Shown piece after piece: positions 8,051 through 15,331 of a stretch of DNA of 16,352 bases. Position numbers and translations under genes: made by a program. Origin of the DNA: an uncultured Sphingobacteriales bacterium. Its GTDB lineage: Bacteria > Bacteroidota > Bacteroidia > Chitinophagales > Chitinophagaceae. The stretch is from contig CAMLFX010000078.1 of assembly GCA_946479435.1 (NCBI GenBank), forward strand, positions 1 to 16,352. The letters run 5' to 3'. How positions within the stretch are numbered: position 1 is the stretch's first letter; each line of letters opens with the position of its first letter. The notes under the pieces are model-generated. The model saw only the letters and a list, made by a program, of their open reading frames with translations. It was not told where the DNA came from and searched no databases.

Positions 8051-8605
8051 ATGCAGGAAATCGTTATCGCACATAGCATACATATTACTGATGATAAAAT
8101 TGTACGCGATAACAAACCACTGATATCTGAAAATATTACCACTGCCGAAGACGTGTACCGTTTGTTAGGCTATAGCTATCCTAAATTTTTTAAGATGGAT
8201 ATACTTAGCAAGTGGGCCTGGCTTGGTGCGGAGTGCCTTTTAAAGAATGGAATTGCTTCACTGGATGAAGGCTTGGATAAAACCAGGATTGGGGTAATAT
8301 TAATGACATCGGAAGGTTGTATTGATGTAGATAAAAAATACCAGGATAGCATTGCAGATATCCCAAGTCCCGCGTTATTTGTATATACGCTACCCAATAT
8401 CATGTTAGGCGAAATTTGTATTCGGCATGGGTACAAAGGCGAGCAATTATGTCTTTTAAATGACACATTTAACCAACAGGAATTAAACTTTTGGGCATCA
8501 GATTTGTTATATAACAGAGGAATGGAGGCTTGCATTGCCGGATGGGTAAATGTAAAAGATGGCAGGCAAGACGTTCTATTATATTGGATAACAGCCCGGA
8601 AATAG
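8051..8605 (+). CDS. Short ketosynthase-like protein (3-oxoacyl-ACP synthase homologue)
   Basis: A 184-residue protein resembling only the N-terminal part of a beta-ketoacyl synthase fold. Recognisable parts are YPKFFKMDILSKWAWLGAE, IGVILMTSEGCIDVDKKYQDSI and PSPALFVYTLPNIMLGEICIRHGYKGE, which are typical of short proteins annotated as 3-oxoacyl-ACP synthase in Bacteroidota pigment clusters. Where a ketosynthase would have its nucleophilic Cys (TACSS) this has LNDTFNQ, and the His-containing C-terminal half is absent, so it cannot condense acyl groups alone. A structural or carrier-docking role with the two larger ketosynthases is a guess. A GTG at 8048 immediately precedes the ATG; I chose ATG. 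It lies 14 bases after the halogenase-like gene. The length seems usual for the family, so I do not call it a pseudogene. Confidence 0.75.
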   Translation: MQEIVIAHSIHITDDKIVRDNKPLISENITTAEDVYRLLGYSYPKFFKMDILSKWAWLGAECLLKNGIASLDEGLDKTRIGVILMTSEGCIDVDKKYQDSIADIPSPALFVYTLPNIMLGEICIRHGYKGEQLCLLNDTFNQQELNFWASDLLYNRGMEACIAGWVNVKDGRQDVLLYWITARK

Positions 8606-8634
8606 TGATGTGTGGAAATGTGGAAAACACATTA
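8606..8634 (+). repeat. Intercistronic hairpin with tandem 8-mer
   Basis: TGATGTGT (8606-8613) can pair with ACACATTA (8627-8634), with one G-U pair, around a 13-base loop. The loop side contains two back-to-back copies of TGTGGAAA (8611-8626). It starts directly after the stop of the short KS-like gene. No T-run follows, so it is not a typical terminator; it could be an mRNA processing or stability element, or chance. Confidence 0.35.
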
Positions 8635-8671
8635 TCGCTTATAATAATGGGTTTCTCTACTTTTAATATCA

Positions 8672-8911
8672 ATGAATAAGTTACGTTTAATAAAACCCTG
8701 GTATCTACACCCAATACATCAAAGGCTGGATGGGATAGCTAACCATGAAGTAACAATCATAACTGCAGTACCCTGCACAGGCCCAGTCGGCGAAATACCT
8801 GAACAAAATACTGTTAGAAAAGAAGGCAATATCTCTTTAAACAAGAAACCTAATAATGCTCCTGTTTCAGATGCTATCTTCGCATCTGTATGCAACAAGA
8901 ACATACGATGA
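8672..8911 (+). CDS. Unrecognised 79-residue protein, coupled to ketosynthase
   Basis: I do not recognise this protein. It is a small, soluble-looking basic polypeptide with no signal peptide, membrane helix or cofactor motif; the middle reads TAVPCTGPVGEIPEQ and it ends CNKNIR. It is not an acyl carrier protein, although one is often found at this position in related clusters: there is no DSL-type serine for phosphopantetheine. Evidence that it is real: it is the only plus-strand frame open across the 300-base gap, its codons look like those of its neighbours, and its TGA overlaps the next ATG as ATGA (8908-8911), as expected for translational coupling. Against it: no known family, and a shorter minus-strand frame (8719-8904) also stays open. 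It may be a genuine small accessory protein or a decayed gene. Confidence 0.5.
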   Translation: MNKLRLIKPWYLHPIHQRLDGIANHEVTIITAVPCTGPVGEIPEQNTVRKEGNISLNKKPNNAPVSDAIFASVCNKNIR

Positions 8912-10098
8912 GCGAAACTGCCTACGTAGTAAATACAGGTATCATTACAGCAATAGGCAATGATACAATAGCCAACCTCAACTCTTTACTGAATGAAAAA
9001 ACAGGCATTAGTAAAGCAGAATTTCTGGATACACATTGGCAAAACGATTTCCCCGTAGGTGAAGTAAAACTACCGAACGACGCACTGGCCTCTTTAATAG
9101 AGGTACAAACAAAGTGGCCCCGTACTGCACTGTTAAGTGCTATCGCAGTACAGGAAGCCTGGCAACCGTTTGCACGAATAGCAAACGGTTTACGCATAGG
9201 TTTCTTATCCGCTAATACAGTAGGCGGTATGGATCTAAGCGAGCAAGCCTATGCTGATCTTAAATCCGGCACTATCGCTCTCGAACAATTTAAAAATCAT
9301 GAATGTGGTGCCATAACCGAACTGGTAGCGCAGCATTTTGGCTTCAGTCATTTTGTTACTACTATCAGTACCGCATGTTCTTCATCGGCCAATAGTATTA
9401 TGATGGCCACACAAATGATACGCAATGGCATGCTTGATATTGCTATTGCTGGCGGTGCGGATAGTTTGTCGAAGTTTACCTTGAATGGCTTTAATACTTT
9501 AATGATACTGGACAAGCAGCCTTGCCAACCTTTTGACAATAATCGCAGAGGTTTGAATTTAGGTGAAGGTGCAGGGTATGTTGTATTGATGAGTGAGATG
9601 GCTATGCAGCAATGCAATGCCACTGCAATATGTACTGTTAGTGGCTATGCTAATGCTAATGATGCCTATCACCAAACAGCCTCATCGCCCGAAGGAAAGG
9701 GAAATGCATTAGCAATTAAAAACGCGTTACAAAAAGCAAAACTGCAACCTGCCGATATCGATTATATAAACCTGCACGGTACAGGTACGGCTAATAATGA
9801 CAGCTCTGAAGGTAAAGCAATAGAGAACATTTTTGGCAATAACATCCCGCCTGCATCTTCTACTAAAGCTTATACGGGGCATACATTGGGCGCATCTGGT
9901 GGCGTAGAAGCTGTATATGCTGCTCTGAGCATAAAAGAAGGTATCGTATATCCTAATTTACGCCTGCAGCAACCTATGGAAGAACTAAACTGGTCACCAA
10001 CCACCCAACTGCAAAAGAATAAGAATATACAGCATGTACTTTCCAACTCTTTTGGTTTTGGCGGAAATTGTTCATCGCTTATATTTTCAAAAAGCTAA
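8908..10098 (+). CDS. Beta-ketoacyl-ACP synthase, catalytically intact (KS-alpha type)
   Basis: A 396-residue FabF/KAS II-like condensing enzyme, performing decarboxylative Claisen condensation of malonyl-ACP with an acyl primer. The catalytic set is complete: Cys-157 in STACSSSANS, His-290 in LHGTGTANND, Lys-320 and His-325 in TKAYTGHTLGASGG; the glycine-rich C-terminal loop NSFGFGGNCSS is present. I preferred the ATG at 8908 because it overlaps the previous stop as ATGA and gives the usual N-terminus (MSETAYVVNTGIITAIG); an ATG at 8890 would add six residues. Two bases separate it from the following inactive ketosynthase homologue, the arrangement of KS-alpha/chain-length-factor pairs in type II polyketide, aryl-polyene and flexirubin systems. 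A polyene chain-elongating role is inferred. No cognate acyl carrier protein is encoded in the window. Confidence 0.92.
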   Translation: MSETAYVVNTGIITAIGNDTIANLNSLLNEKTGISKAEFLDTHWQNDFPVGEVKLPNDALASLIEVQTKWPRTALLSAIAVQEAWQPFARIANGLRIGFLSANTVGGMDLSEQAYADLKSGTIALEQFKNHECGAITELVAQHFGFSHFVTTISTACSSSANSIMMATQMIRNGMLDIAIAGGADSLSKFTLNGFNTLMILDKQPCQPFDNNRRGLNLGEGAGYVVLMSEMAMQQCNATAICTVSGYANANDAYHQTASSPEGKGNALAIKNALQKAKLQPADIDYINLHGTGTANNDSSEGKAIENIFGNNIPPASSTKAYTGHTLGASGGVEAVYAALSIKEGIVYPNLRLQQPMEELNWSPTTQLQKNKNIQHVLSNSFGFGGNCSSLIFSKS

Positions 10099-10100
10099 CC

Positions 10101-11087
10101 ATGAAACTATACCTGAACAGTACGGGCATAATTAGTGGTGCCGGCAATAGTGGTACAGGCATAACTAACAATGAGCCTGAACAAAATGCGTTCCTGGCAA
10201 AAGAACCGGACTATACCACAGATATACCACCAATGCAACTAAGGCGCATGAGTAAAGCTGTGCGTATGGGTATTGGTGCGGCAAAGTTTTGTTTAAAAAA
10301 TGCCGGTGGGCTGCGGGCAGATGCTATTAGCGTTGGCACGGCAATGGGTTGCCTGCAAGACACTGAAGTATTTTTAGGTAAAATGATTGAACAAAACGAG
10401 CAAATGCTCACGCCTACTTCTTTCATTCAGTCCACCCACAACACCGTAGCTGGCCAGATAGCATTGGTTACAGCTTGCAATGGGCACAACCTGACTTATG
10501 TACAACGGGGGCATTCTTTCGAACACGCCATGCTCAATACCTATCTGCATCTGCAGGAGCATCCTTCAGAAAAAGTATTAGTAGGTGGCATAGATGAATT
10601 GACCAACAACAGTATTGCAATAATGACAGAGGCTGATGTTTATAATGAAAATATAAAGCCAGGTGAAGGTGCAGTATTTTTATTAGCTACCAACGAGCCA
10701 TTGTCAGAAAATGCCATTTGCATTAAAGACATATATACGTTCACAACTACCGATGCCGGAATTGCGCAACAAAAACTACAAGATTTTATAAGCGTCAATA
10801 ATATTGGTAGCCCAGACATCATTCTATCCGGTCAGTACAACGATGACAGAACGTGTAATTTTTACTCCGCAATCAGTAAGCAGTTTGTCAATACACCGGT
10901 AATAAATTTCAAAGCGTTTTGTGGTGAATATGCTACCGCCGGTGCTTTTGCTATTGGCCTCCTATCAGATGCCGGGAACAATTATCACAAGCAACATATA
11001 CAACCACTTTTAAAAATGAAGCCGGCTAAAGTATTACTAATCAACAATTATCTTCATTACATAAGCTATTGGTATATTGAAGTATAA
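10101..11087 (+). CDS. Inactive ketosynthase homologue, chain-length-factor-like
   Basis: A 328-residue, shortened ketosynthase-fold protein. It retains the scaffold (ISVGTAMGCLQDTE, PTSFIQSTHNTVAGQIA, VLVGGIDELT, KPGEGAVFLLA) but has lost every catalytic residue. By hand alignment to the preceding enzyme, Cys becomes His-138 (QRGHSFEH), the first His motif becomes SGQYNDD, and the second becomes CGEYATAGA. Such proteins pair with an active KS and help set chain length in type II systems, as with KS-beta/CLF and the aryl-polyene CLF partner. The frame reaches back to a TTG at 10068 inside the previous gene; the ATG at 10101, two bases after that gene's stop, fits the fold start (MKLYLNSTGIISGAG). 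It is the last gene of the unit and is followed by a weak hairpin. Confidence 0.88.
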   Translation: MKLYLNSTGIISGAGNSGTGITNNEPEQNAFLAKEPDYTTDIPPMQLRRMSKAVRMGIGAAKFCLKNAGGLRADAISVGTAMGCLQDTEVFLGKMIEQNEQMLTPTSFIQSTHNTVAGQIALVTACNGHNLTYVQRGHSFEHAMLNTYLHLQEHPSEKVLVGGIDELTNNSIAIMTEADVYNENIKPGEGAVFLLATNEPLSENAICIKDIYTFTTTDAGIAQQKLQDFISVNNIGSPDIILSGQYNDDRTCNFYSAISKQFVNTPVINFKAFCGEYATAGAFAIGLLSDAGNNYHKQHIQPLLKMKPAKVLLINNYLHYISYWYIEV

Positions 11088-11088
11088 G

Positions 11089-11119
11089 GATTTGTGAAAA
11101 TCTGAGCATAATTTTTTTA
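11089..11119 (+). terminator. Weak terminator-like hairpin after ketosynthase unit
   Basis: GATTT (11089-11093) pairs with AAATC (11098-11102) around a GTGA loop, two bases after the stop codon. A run of eight T lies at 11112-11119, about nine bases downstream, farther than in a standard intrinsic terminator. The 60-base gap before the GH15 gene has no exact TAnnTTTG box, so read-through into GH15 is possible. Confidence 0.3.
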
Positions 11120-11147
11120 ACGCTGTTACTTATACTATCTTAAAGTA

Positions 11148-12926
11148 ATGGCGCAACACATTTACGATTCAGGCATAATAGGCAACTGCAGTTATCTAGC
11201 ACACGTACAAAAAAACACAAACATATCCTGGCTTTGTTGGCCGCGGTTCGATAGCAGCTTTATTTTTGGCAGCCTTCTGGATAAAAATAAAGGTGGTGAA
11301 TTCTCAATTCTGCCACAGGGCGAATTCCAGTCTTCACAGCGCTACATTGAAAACACCAATGTGCTGACTACTGAAATAGAATGTCATGATGGTAAATACC
11401 GCGTTACTGACTTTGCCCCTCGTTATAAATTATACGACCGCTACTTCAGGCCGCTGATGATTATTCGGAAGATAGAGCCTATCGTTGGTTATCCTAAAAT
11501 AAAGATCACTTGCAAACCTGTAGGCAATTACGGAGAGAAACACTTGCAAGCCATGCAAGGCAGCAATCATATTGAGTTCACAGGAATAGAGAAACCATTA
11601 CGCCTTACAGCCAATGTATCTGTCAACTATATTCTAAATGAAAAATATTTTGTTTTAAATGAGACAAAATATTTAGTGTTAACGTATGGTGCCCCGCTTG
11701 AAGCACCGCTTATCACTACATCTGAAGAATTTCTTATCCGTACTATATCGTATTGGCGCCAATGGGTTAAAAACACCGGCATTGGTAATATGTATCAGCA
11801 ACAAGTCATTCGGTCATCGCTTGCGCTTAAAATTCATCAGTACGAAGACACTGGCGCTATCGTAGCAGCTAGTACAACCAGCCTGCCCGAGTCGCCCGGC
11901 AGTGGCCGTAACTGGGATTATCGTTTTTGCTGGCTAAGAGATGCTTATTACATTTTGAACGCTTTTAATAACATTGGGCATTTTGAAGAGGCGGAGCAAT
12001 ATTTTCATTACATAGCCAATCTTGATGTTAGCGAAACAGGTCGCTACAATCCGCTTTATAAAATAACAGGCACGGCCGATTTTGAAGAGACAATTGTTGA
12101 CCTTGAGGGTTATCTGGGTAACAGCCCGGTTAGAATTGGTAACCAGGCAGTAGAACATATACAAAACGATTCTTACGGCCAGGTACTTTTATCATTACTC
12201 CCTCTTTATACAGATCGCCGTTTCATTTTCGAAGAACGCCATGACTCATCTAAGTGGATTGAGAACATCCTGAATAAGATTGAAAAAACCATAGACGAAC
12301 CCGACGCGGGTATTTGGGAATTTCGCAACACAGTGCAACAACATTGCTACACAAATTTATTTCAATGGGCGGGCTGCATGGCAGCCATAAAAATGGCGCG
12401 GCACATTGGCGATGAAAAACTATTGAAGGCAGCAAAGAAACTGCGCGATAAAGCTGTAGAGAAAATAGAAGCCTGCTACGACCCTGAGCGGAAAGTATAT
12501 ACACAGGCTATAGGTGTAAAAAGTCTTGACGCCAGTACACTACAACTAATTATGATGAACTATTTAGACCCCAACTCACAAAAGGCAAAAGATCATCTTG
12601 CTGCCGTTGAAGCAGAGTTGAAAACAACCAATGGTTTGTTCTACAGGTATCTGCATGCCGATGATTTTGGTAAGCCTAAAACTACTTTCCTTATTACTGC
12701 GTTTTGGTATGTTGAGGCACTAGCTTGCGTAGGCAGGCTGGATGAAGCTATAGACAACTTCAACAAACTAATGGAGTATACAAACCATCTGGGCCTTTTA
12801 AGCGAAGACGTTGACGCAAGCGATGGTAGCCAATGGGGCAACTTCCCACAGGCTTATAGTCATGTAGGCTTAATGAATGCCGCGTACCGAATTGCCAAAA
12901 AGCTTGACAGGCCAGCATTTATGTAA
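11148..12926 (+). CDS. Glycoside hydrolase family 15, trehalase/glucoamylase type
   Basis: A 592-residue cytoplasmic inverting hydrolase without a signal peptide. Residues ~1-210 form the N-terminal beta-sandwich seen in bacterial GH15 trehalases (GIIGNCSYLAHV, SWLCWPRFDSSFIFGSLLD). The (alpha/alpha)6 barrel follows, with NWDYRFCWLRDAYY near 260 and DLEGYLGNSPVRIGNQA. Putative catalytic acids are Glu-391 in DAGIWEFRN (general acid) and Glu-553 in GLLSEDVD (general base). GH15 includes glucoamylases and alpha,alpha-trehalases. The N-terminal domain type and the convergent trehalose-synthesis gene one base away make trehalose hydrolysis to glucose the favoured reading, but substrate cannot be settled from sequence. 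Bacteroidota genomes, as I recall, commonly keep this gene beside the trehalose synthase/phosphatase fusion. Upstream is a 60-base gap after the ketosynthase unit. Confidence 0.88.
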   Translation: MAQHIYDSGIIGNCSYLAHVQKNTNISWLCWPRFDSSFIFGSLLDKNKGGEFSILPQGEFQSSQRYIENTNVLTTEIECHDGKYRVTDFAPRYKLYDRYFRPLMIIRKIEPIVGYPKIKITCKPVGNYGEKHLQAMQGSNHIEFTGIEKPLRLTANVSVNYILNEKYFVLNETKYLVLTYGAPLEAPLITTSEEFLIRTISYWRQWVKNTGIGNMYQQQVIRSSLALKIHQYEDTGAIVAASTTSLPESPGSGRNWDYRFCWLRDAYYILNAFNNIGHFEEAEQYFHYIANLDVSETGRYNPLYKITGTADFEETIVDLEGYLGNSPVRIGNQAVEHIQNDSYGQVLLSLLPLYTDRRFIFEERHDSSKWIENILNKIEKTIDEPDAGIWEFRNTVQQHCYTNLFQWAGCMAAIKMARHIGDEKLLKAAKKLRDKAVEKIEACYDPERKVYTQAIGVKSLDASTLQLIMMNYLDPNSQKAKDHLAAVEAELKTTNGLFYRYLHADDFGKPKTTFLITAFWYVEALACVGRLDEAIDNFNKLMEYTNHLGLLSEDVDASDGSQWGNFPQAYSHVGLMNAAYRIAKKLDRPAFM

Positions 12927-12927
12927 T

Positions 12928-15108
12928 TTAATTTTTCAATAAGCCGGCAAGCAACTCTCTTACTTCAACAGGTGAGCTGACAAAATAATTGGCTTCTGAT
13001 ATTGAATTGCCAACTTTTATTGTAAATGCATTTTCGGGCATTGCCTTAAATGTATCCTCATCGGTATAGTCATCTCCTATCGCCATAATAAAATCAAACT
13101 TATCTTTCGCCAGCCAGCGAAGGGCTGCTTTACCCTTATTTACCGAAATACTCTTCACTTCAAGTACTTTATCGCCATTCAGCATTTGCAGGCCATGGTC
13201 GGCAGTTATATATTTCAGGTCTTGCAGCAGCTCACTTGTTCTTAAGTTTCCTAAACCTTCTTCTACACGGCGGTAGTGCCATACCAATGAATAGCTTTTC
13301 TCCTCAATAAACGCGCCGGGCGTTCGGTTTACATACTTTTCCATCATGTTATAAGCATGTTCTCTCCAATCATTATTTAAATCTCTTCTGTTATGCCAGT
13401 CGCTGCCATTATCTCTATACCAGGCGCCATGCTCCGCAATTATATCCAACCCCAAAGAACCTAACCATGCTTGTAAAGTTTCATGATCACGCCCGCTGGT
13501 TAACACAATTTTATTTTTGGGGTCGTCTGTAAGCGATTTAATTAATTGTAACAATTCTTCATCGGGCATTGCCGCATTTACCTGGTTTTTGAATGATACC
13601 AGCGTACCGTCATAATCAAGAAATATTAATCGCTTCCCTGCTTCCTGATATTTTGATCTTATCTTTTCGTAGGTATTATAGTTGATGGTTTTAGTCAACA
13701 ACATTTGTTGTTTTTGCTTCACATCATCCAGTTTTTGCATGAAGTTGTCCACCCAATTAAATACATCAAACCGCGAAACTATTTGCTGCATTGAAATCAT
13801 TTTTTTCTTCTGCGTTTCTTCAGGCATATTCAATGCATAATTCAGTGTTTCTGCGTAATCCCATATATCGTTAGGATTAATGATCAATGCATCGGATAAC
13901 TCTTTCGATGCGCCCGCAGTTTCACTCAATATCAGCACACCTTTATGATCCAGCTTACTGGCAACAAACTCCTTACTTACCAGGTTCATACCGTCCCTAA
14001 GTGGTGTTACTAACGCCACATCTGCTGCCTTGTATAAGGCTGACAAAAGTTTTTCAGGAAAGGACCGGTAAAAGTGACGGATGGGAAGCCAGTCAAGCTT
14101 GGCATACTTCCCATTTATTTCACCTATCAATCTGTTCATCTCTTCTTTCAGCTCTTTGTATTTAGGCACATTATCTCTCGATGGCACAACCAATTGCAGC
14201 ATAGTAACCTTACCCCTGTTCTCCGGGTACTTTTCAAGAAAAAGCTGGTAGGCTAACAGTCGCTGCGTAATTCCCTTACTGTAATCCAGCCTGTCAATAG
14301 AAATAATAAGTTTTTTATAATCAACAAGCTTTTTGATCTTACGTTCATGCTGCCTTACTGCTTTATCTTCAGATAGCTGCTTGAATTTTTGATAATCGAT
14401 ACCCATAGGGAAGGCGTCAACCGTAACTACCCTATTATCTATCCGCAATTCATTATTTATACCTTGCACATTTATTGTTCTGTTAGCTGAACTTATAAAG
14501 TGCCTTACATCATCGTAAGTATGGAAACCAATAACATCGGCACCTAATACCCCTTTAAGTATTTCTTTACGCCATGGTAATGCCCTGAAAATTTCATACG
14601 ATGGGAATGGTATATGCTGAAAGAAACCAATACTAACATTGGGCAATACACTACGAACCATTTCCGGCACCAGCATCAGCTGGTAATCATGTATCCATAT
14701 TATATCATCGTTGGTAGCTATGGAAGTAATACTATCGGCAAATTTTTTATTAACGCTATAATAGTCATCCCAGTATTCGGGGTTATAAGTAATATAACTT
14801 GGAAAGTAGTGGAATAATGGCCACAATGTTTCGTTAGAAAAGCCTTCGTAAAAATTAATTATCTCTTTTTTAGATAGAAATATCGGTTGCAGATTTTGCT
14901 TGTTCAACTCATGAACAACATCTTGTTTTTCATTTTCGTCAATAACTGCGCCCGGCCATCCTATCCATAAGTTATTACCATTTTGCGCCACACTAGCCAG
15001 GCCTGTTGCTAAGCCCCCTTCACTGGGTACAAACTTTTTTACACCATCTACTTTCGAAACTTTTACCGGCAATCTATTAGAAACAATTATTATTCTTTTG
15101 TTATTCAT
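12928..15108 (-). CDS. Bifunctional trehalose-6-phosphate synthase/phosphatase
   Basis: A 726-residue fusion making trehalose from UDP-glucose and glucose-6-phosphate via trehalose-6-phosphate, an osmo- and desiccation protectant. Residues ~1-465 are the GT20 synthase (OtsA-like): IIIVSNRLPV, PSEGGLATGLA, IWIHDYQLMLVPEMVR, RLDYSKGI and TPLRDGMNLVSKEF. Residues ~485-726 are the HAD phosphatase (OtsB-like): FLDYDGTL with Asp-498 nucleophile and Asp-500, VLTSGRD, and IGDDYTDEDTF. Both halves look complete, so both activities are expected. The frame extends to a TTG at 15138, but the ATG at 15108 starts directly before the IIIVSNRLPV strand and is preferred. It converges on the GH15 gene. A hairpin with a U-tract lies 29-49 bases upstream of the start and may attenuate the leader. 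Confidence 0.95.
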   Translation of the reverse strand: MNNKRIIIVSNRLPVKVSKVDGVKKFVPSEGGLATGLASVAQNGNNLWIGWPGAVIDENEKQDVVHELNKQNLQPIFLSKKEIINFYEGFSNETLWPLFHYFPSYITYNPEYWDDYYSVNKKFADSITSIATNDDIIWIHDYQLMLVPEMVRSVLPNVSIGFFQHIPFPSYEIFRALPWRKEILKGVLGADVIGFHTYDDVRHFISSANRTINVQGINNELRIDNRVVTVDAFPMGIDYQKFKQLSEDKAVRQHERKIKKLVDYKKLIISIDRLDYSKGITQRLLAYQLFLEKYPENRGKVTMLQLVVPSRDNVPKYKELKEEMNRLIGEINGKYAKLDWLPIRHFYRSFPEKLLSALYKAADVALVTPLRDGMNLVSKEFVASKLDHKGVLILSETAGASKELSDALIINPNDIWDYAETLNYALNMPEETQKKKMISMQQIVSRFDVFNWVDNFMQKLDDVKQKQQMLLTKTINYNTYEKIRSKYQEAGKRLIFLDYDGTLVSFKNQVNAAMPDEELLQLIKSLTDDPKNKIVLTSGRDHETLQAWLGSLGLDIIAEHGAWYRDNGSDWHNRRDLNNDWREHAYNMMEKYVNRTPGAFIEEKSYSLVWHYRRVEEGLGNLRTSELLQDLKYITADHGLQMLNGDKVLEVKSISVNKGKAALRWLAKDKFDFIMAIGDDYTDEDTFKAMPENAFTIKVGNSISEANYFVSSPVEVRELLAGLLKN

Positions 15109-15136
15109 AACACAAACTGAGTTCTTTTTGCAAATC

Positions 15137-15157
15137 AAAAAATCATGCTTGCATGAT
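15137..15157 (-). terminator. Hairpin with U-tract upstream of trehalose gene
   Basis: The 16-base inverted repeat ATCATGC-TT-GCATGAT (15142-15157) is read on the minus strand as a stem with a CAAG loop, running into six T (15142-15137). That is an intrinsic terminator shape for leftward transcription. It could end the ferredoxin-reductase transcript coming from 15332, or attenuate a trehalose-gene leader if the box at 15270-15277 is a promoter. As a near-perfect DNA palindrome it could also be a repressor site. Confidence 0.45.
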
Positions 15158-15269
15158 AACTTTCAAGCAACTTAACATGAATTTGATACGAATGTTTTCA
15201 CCTGCGGGAAAAGAAATTAAATACTTAGCAGGATATCGTACAGAAGATTATCCACCTTCTTGAGATATG

Positions 15270-15277
15270 CAAATTTA
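15270..15277 (-). promoter_or_regulatory. Possible -7 promoter box for trehalose gene
   Basis: On the minus strand this reads TAAATTTG, an exact TAnnTTTG match. It lies between the ferredoxin-reductase stop (15332) and the trehalose gene ATG (15108), which would give a leader of about 150 bases including the hairpin at 15137-15157. No TTTG -33 element was found at standard spacing, so confidence is limited. Confidence 0.35.
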
Positions 15278-15331
15278 CGAGAAAAGCCCTTAATGGAATT
15301 TTATTGAGCTAAGCTACTTATTATCAAAGCA

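Noticed and set aside
8719..8904. Minus-strand frame of 61 codons, hydrophobic, opposite the small ORF
   Set aside because: It runs against an otherwise continuous plus-strand operon, lacks a promoter or partner, and the plus-strand frame has an ATGA overlap with the next gene.
8606..8907. Hidden acyl carrier protein between the KS-like and KS genes
   Set aside because: I checked all three plus-strand frames: only one is open and it has no DSL-type serine motif.
10068..10100. TTG start of the chain-length-factor-like gene inside the previous gene
   Set aside because: It would add 11 residues before the fold start; the ATG at 10101, two bases after the previous stop, is the normal choice.
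15109..15138. TTG-initiated N-terminal extension of the trehalose synthase/phosphatase
   Set aside because: The added ten residues lack family resemblance, and the ATG at 15108 gives the usual start just before the first beta strand.
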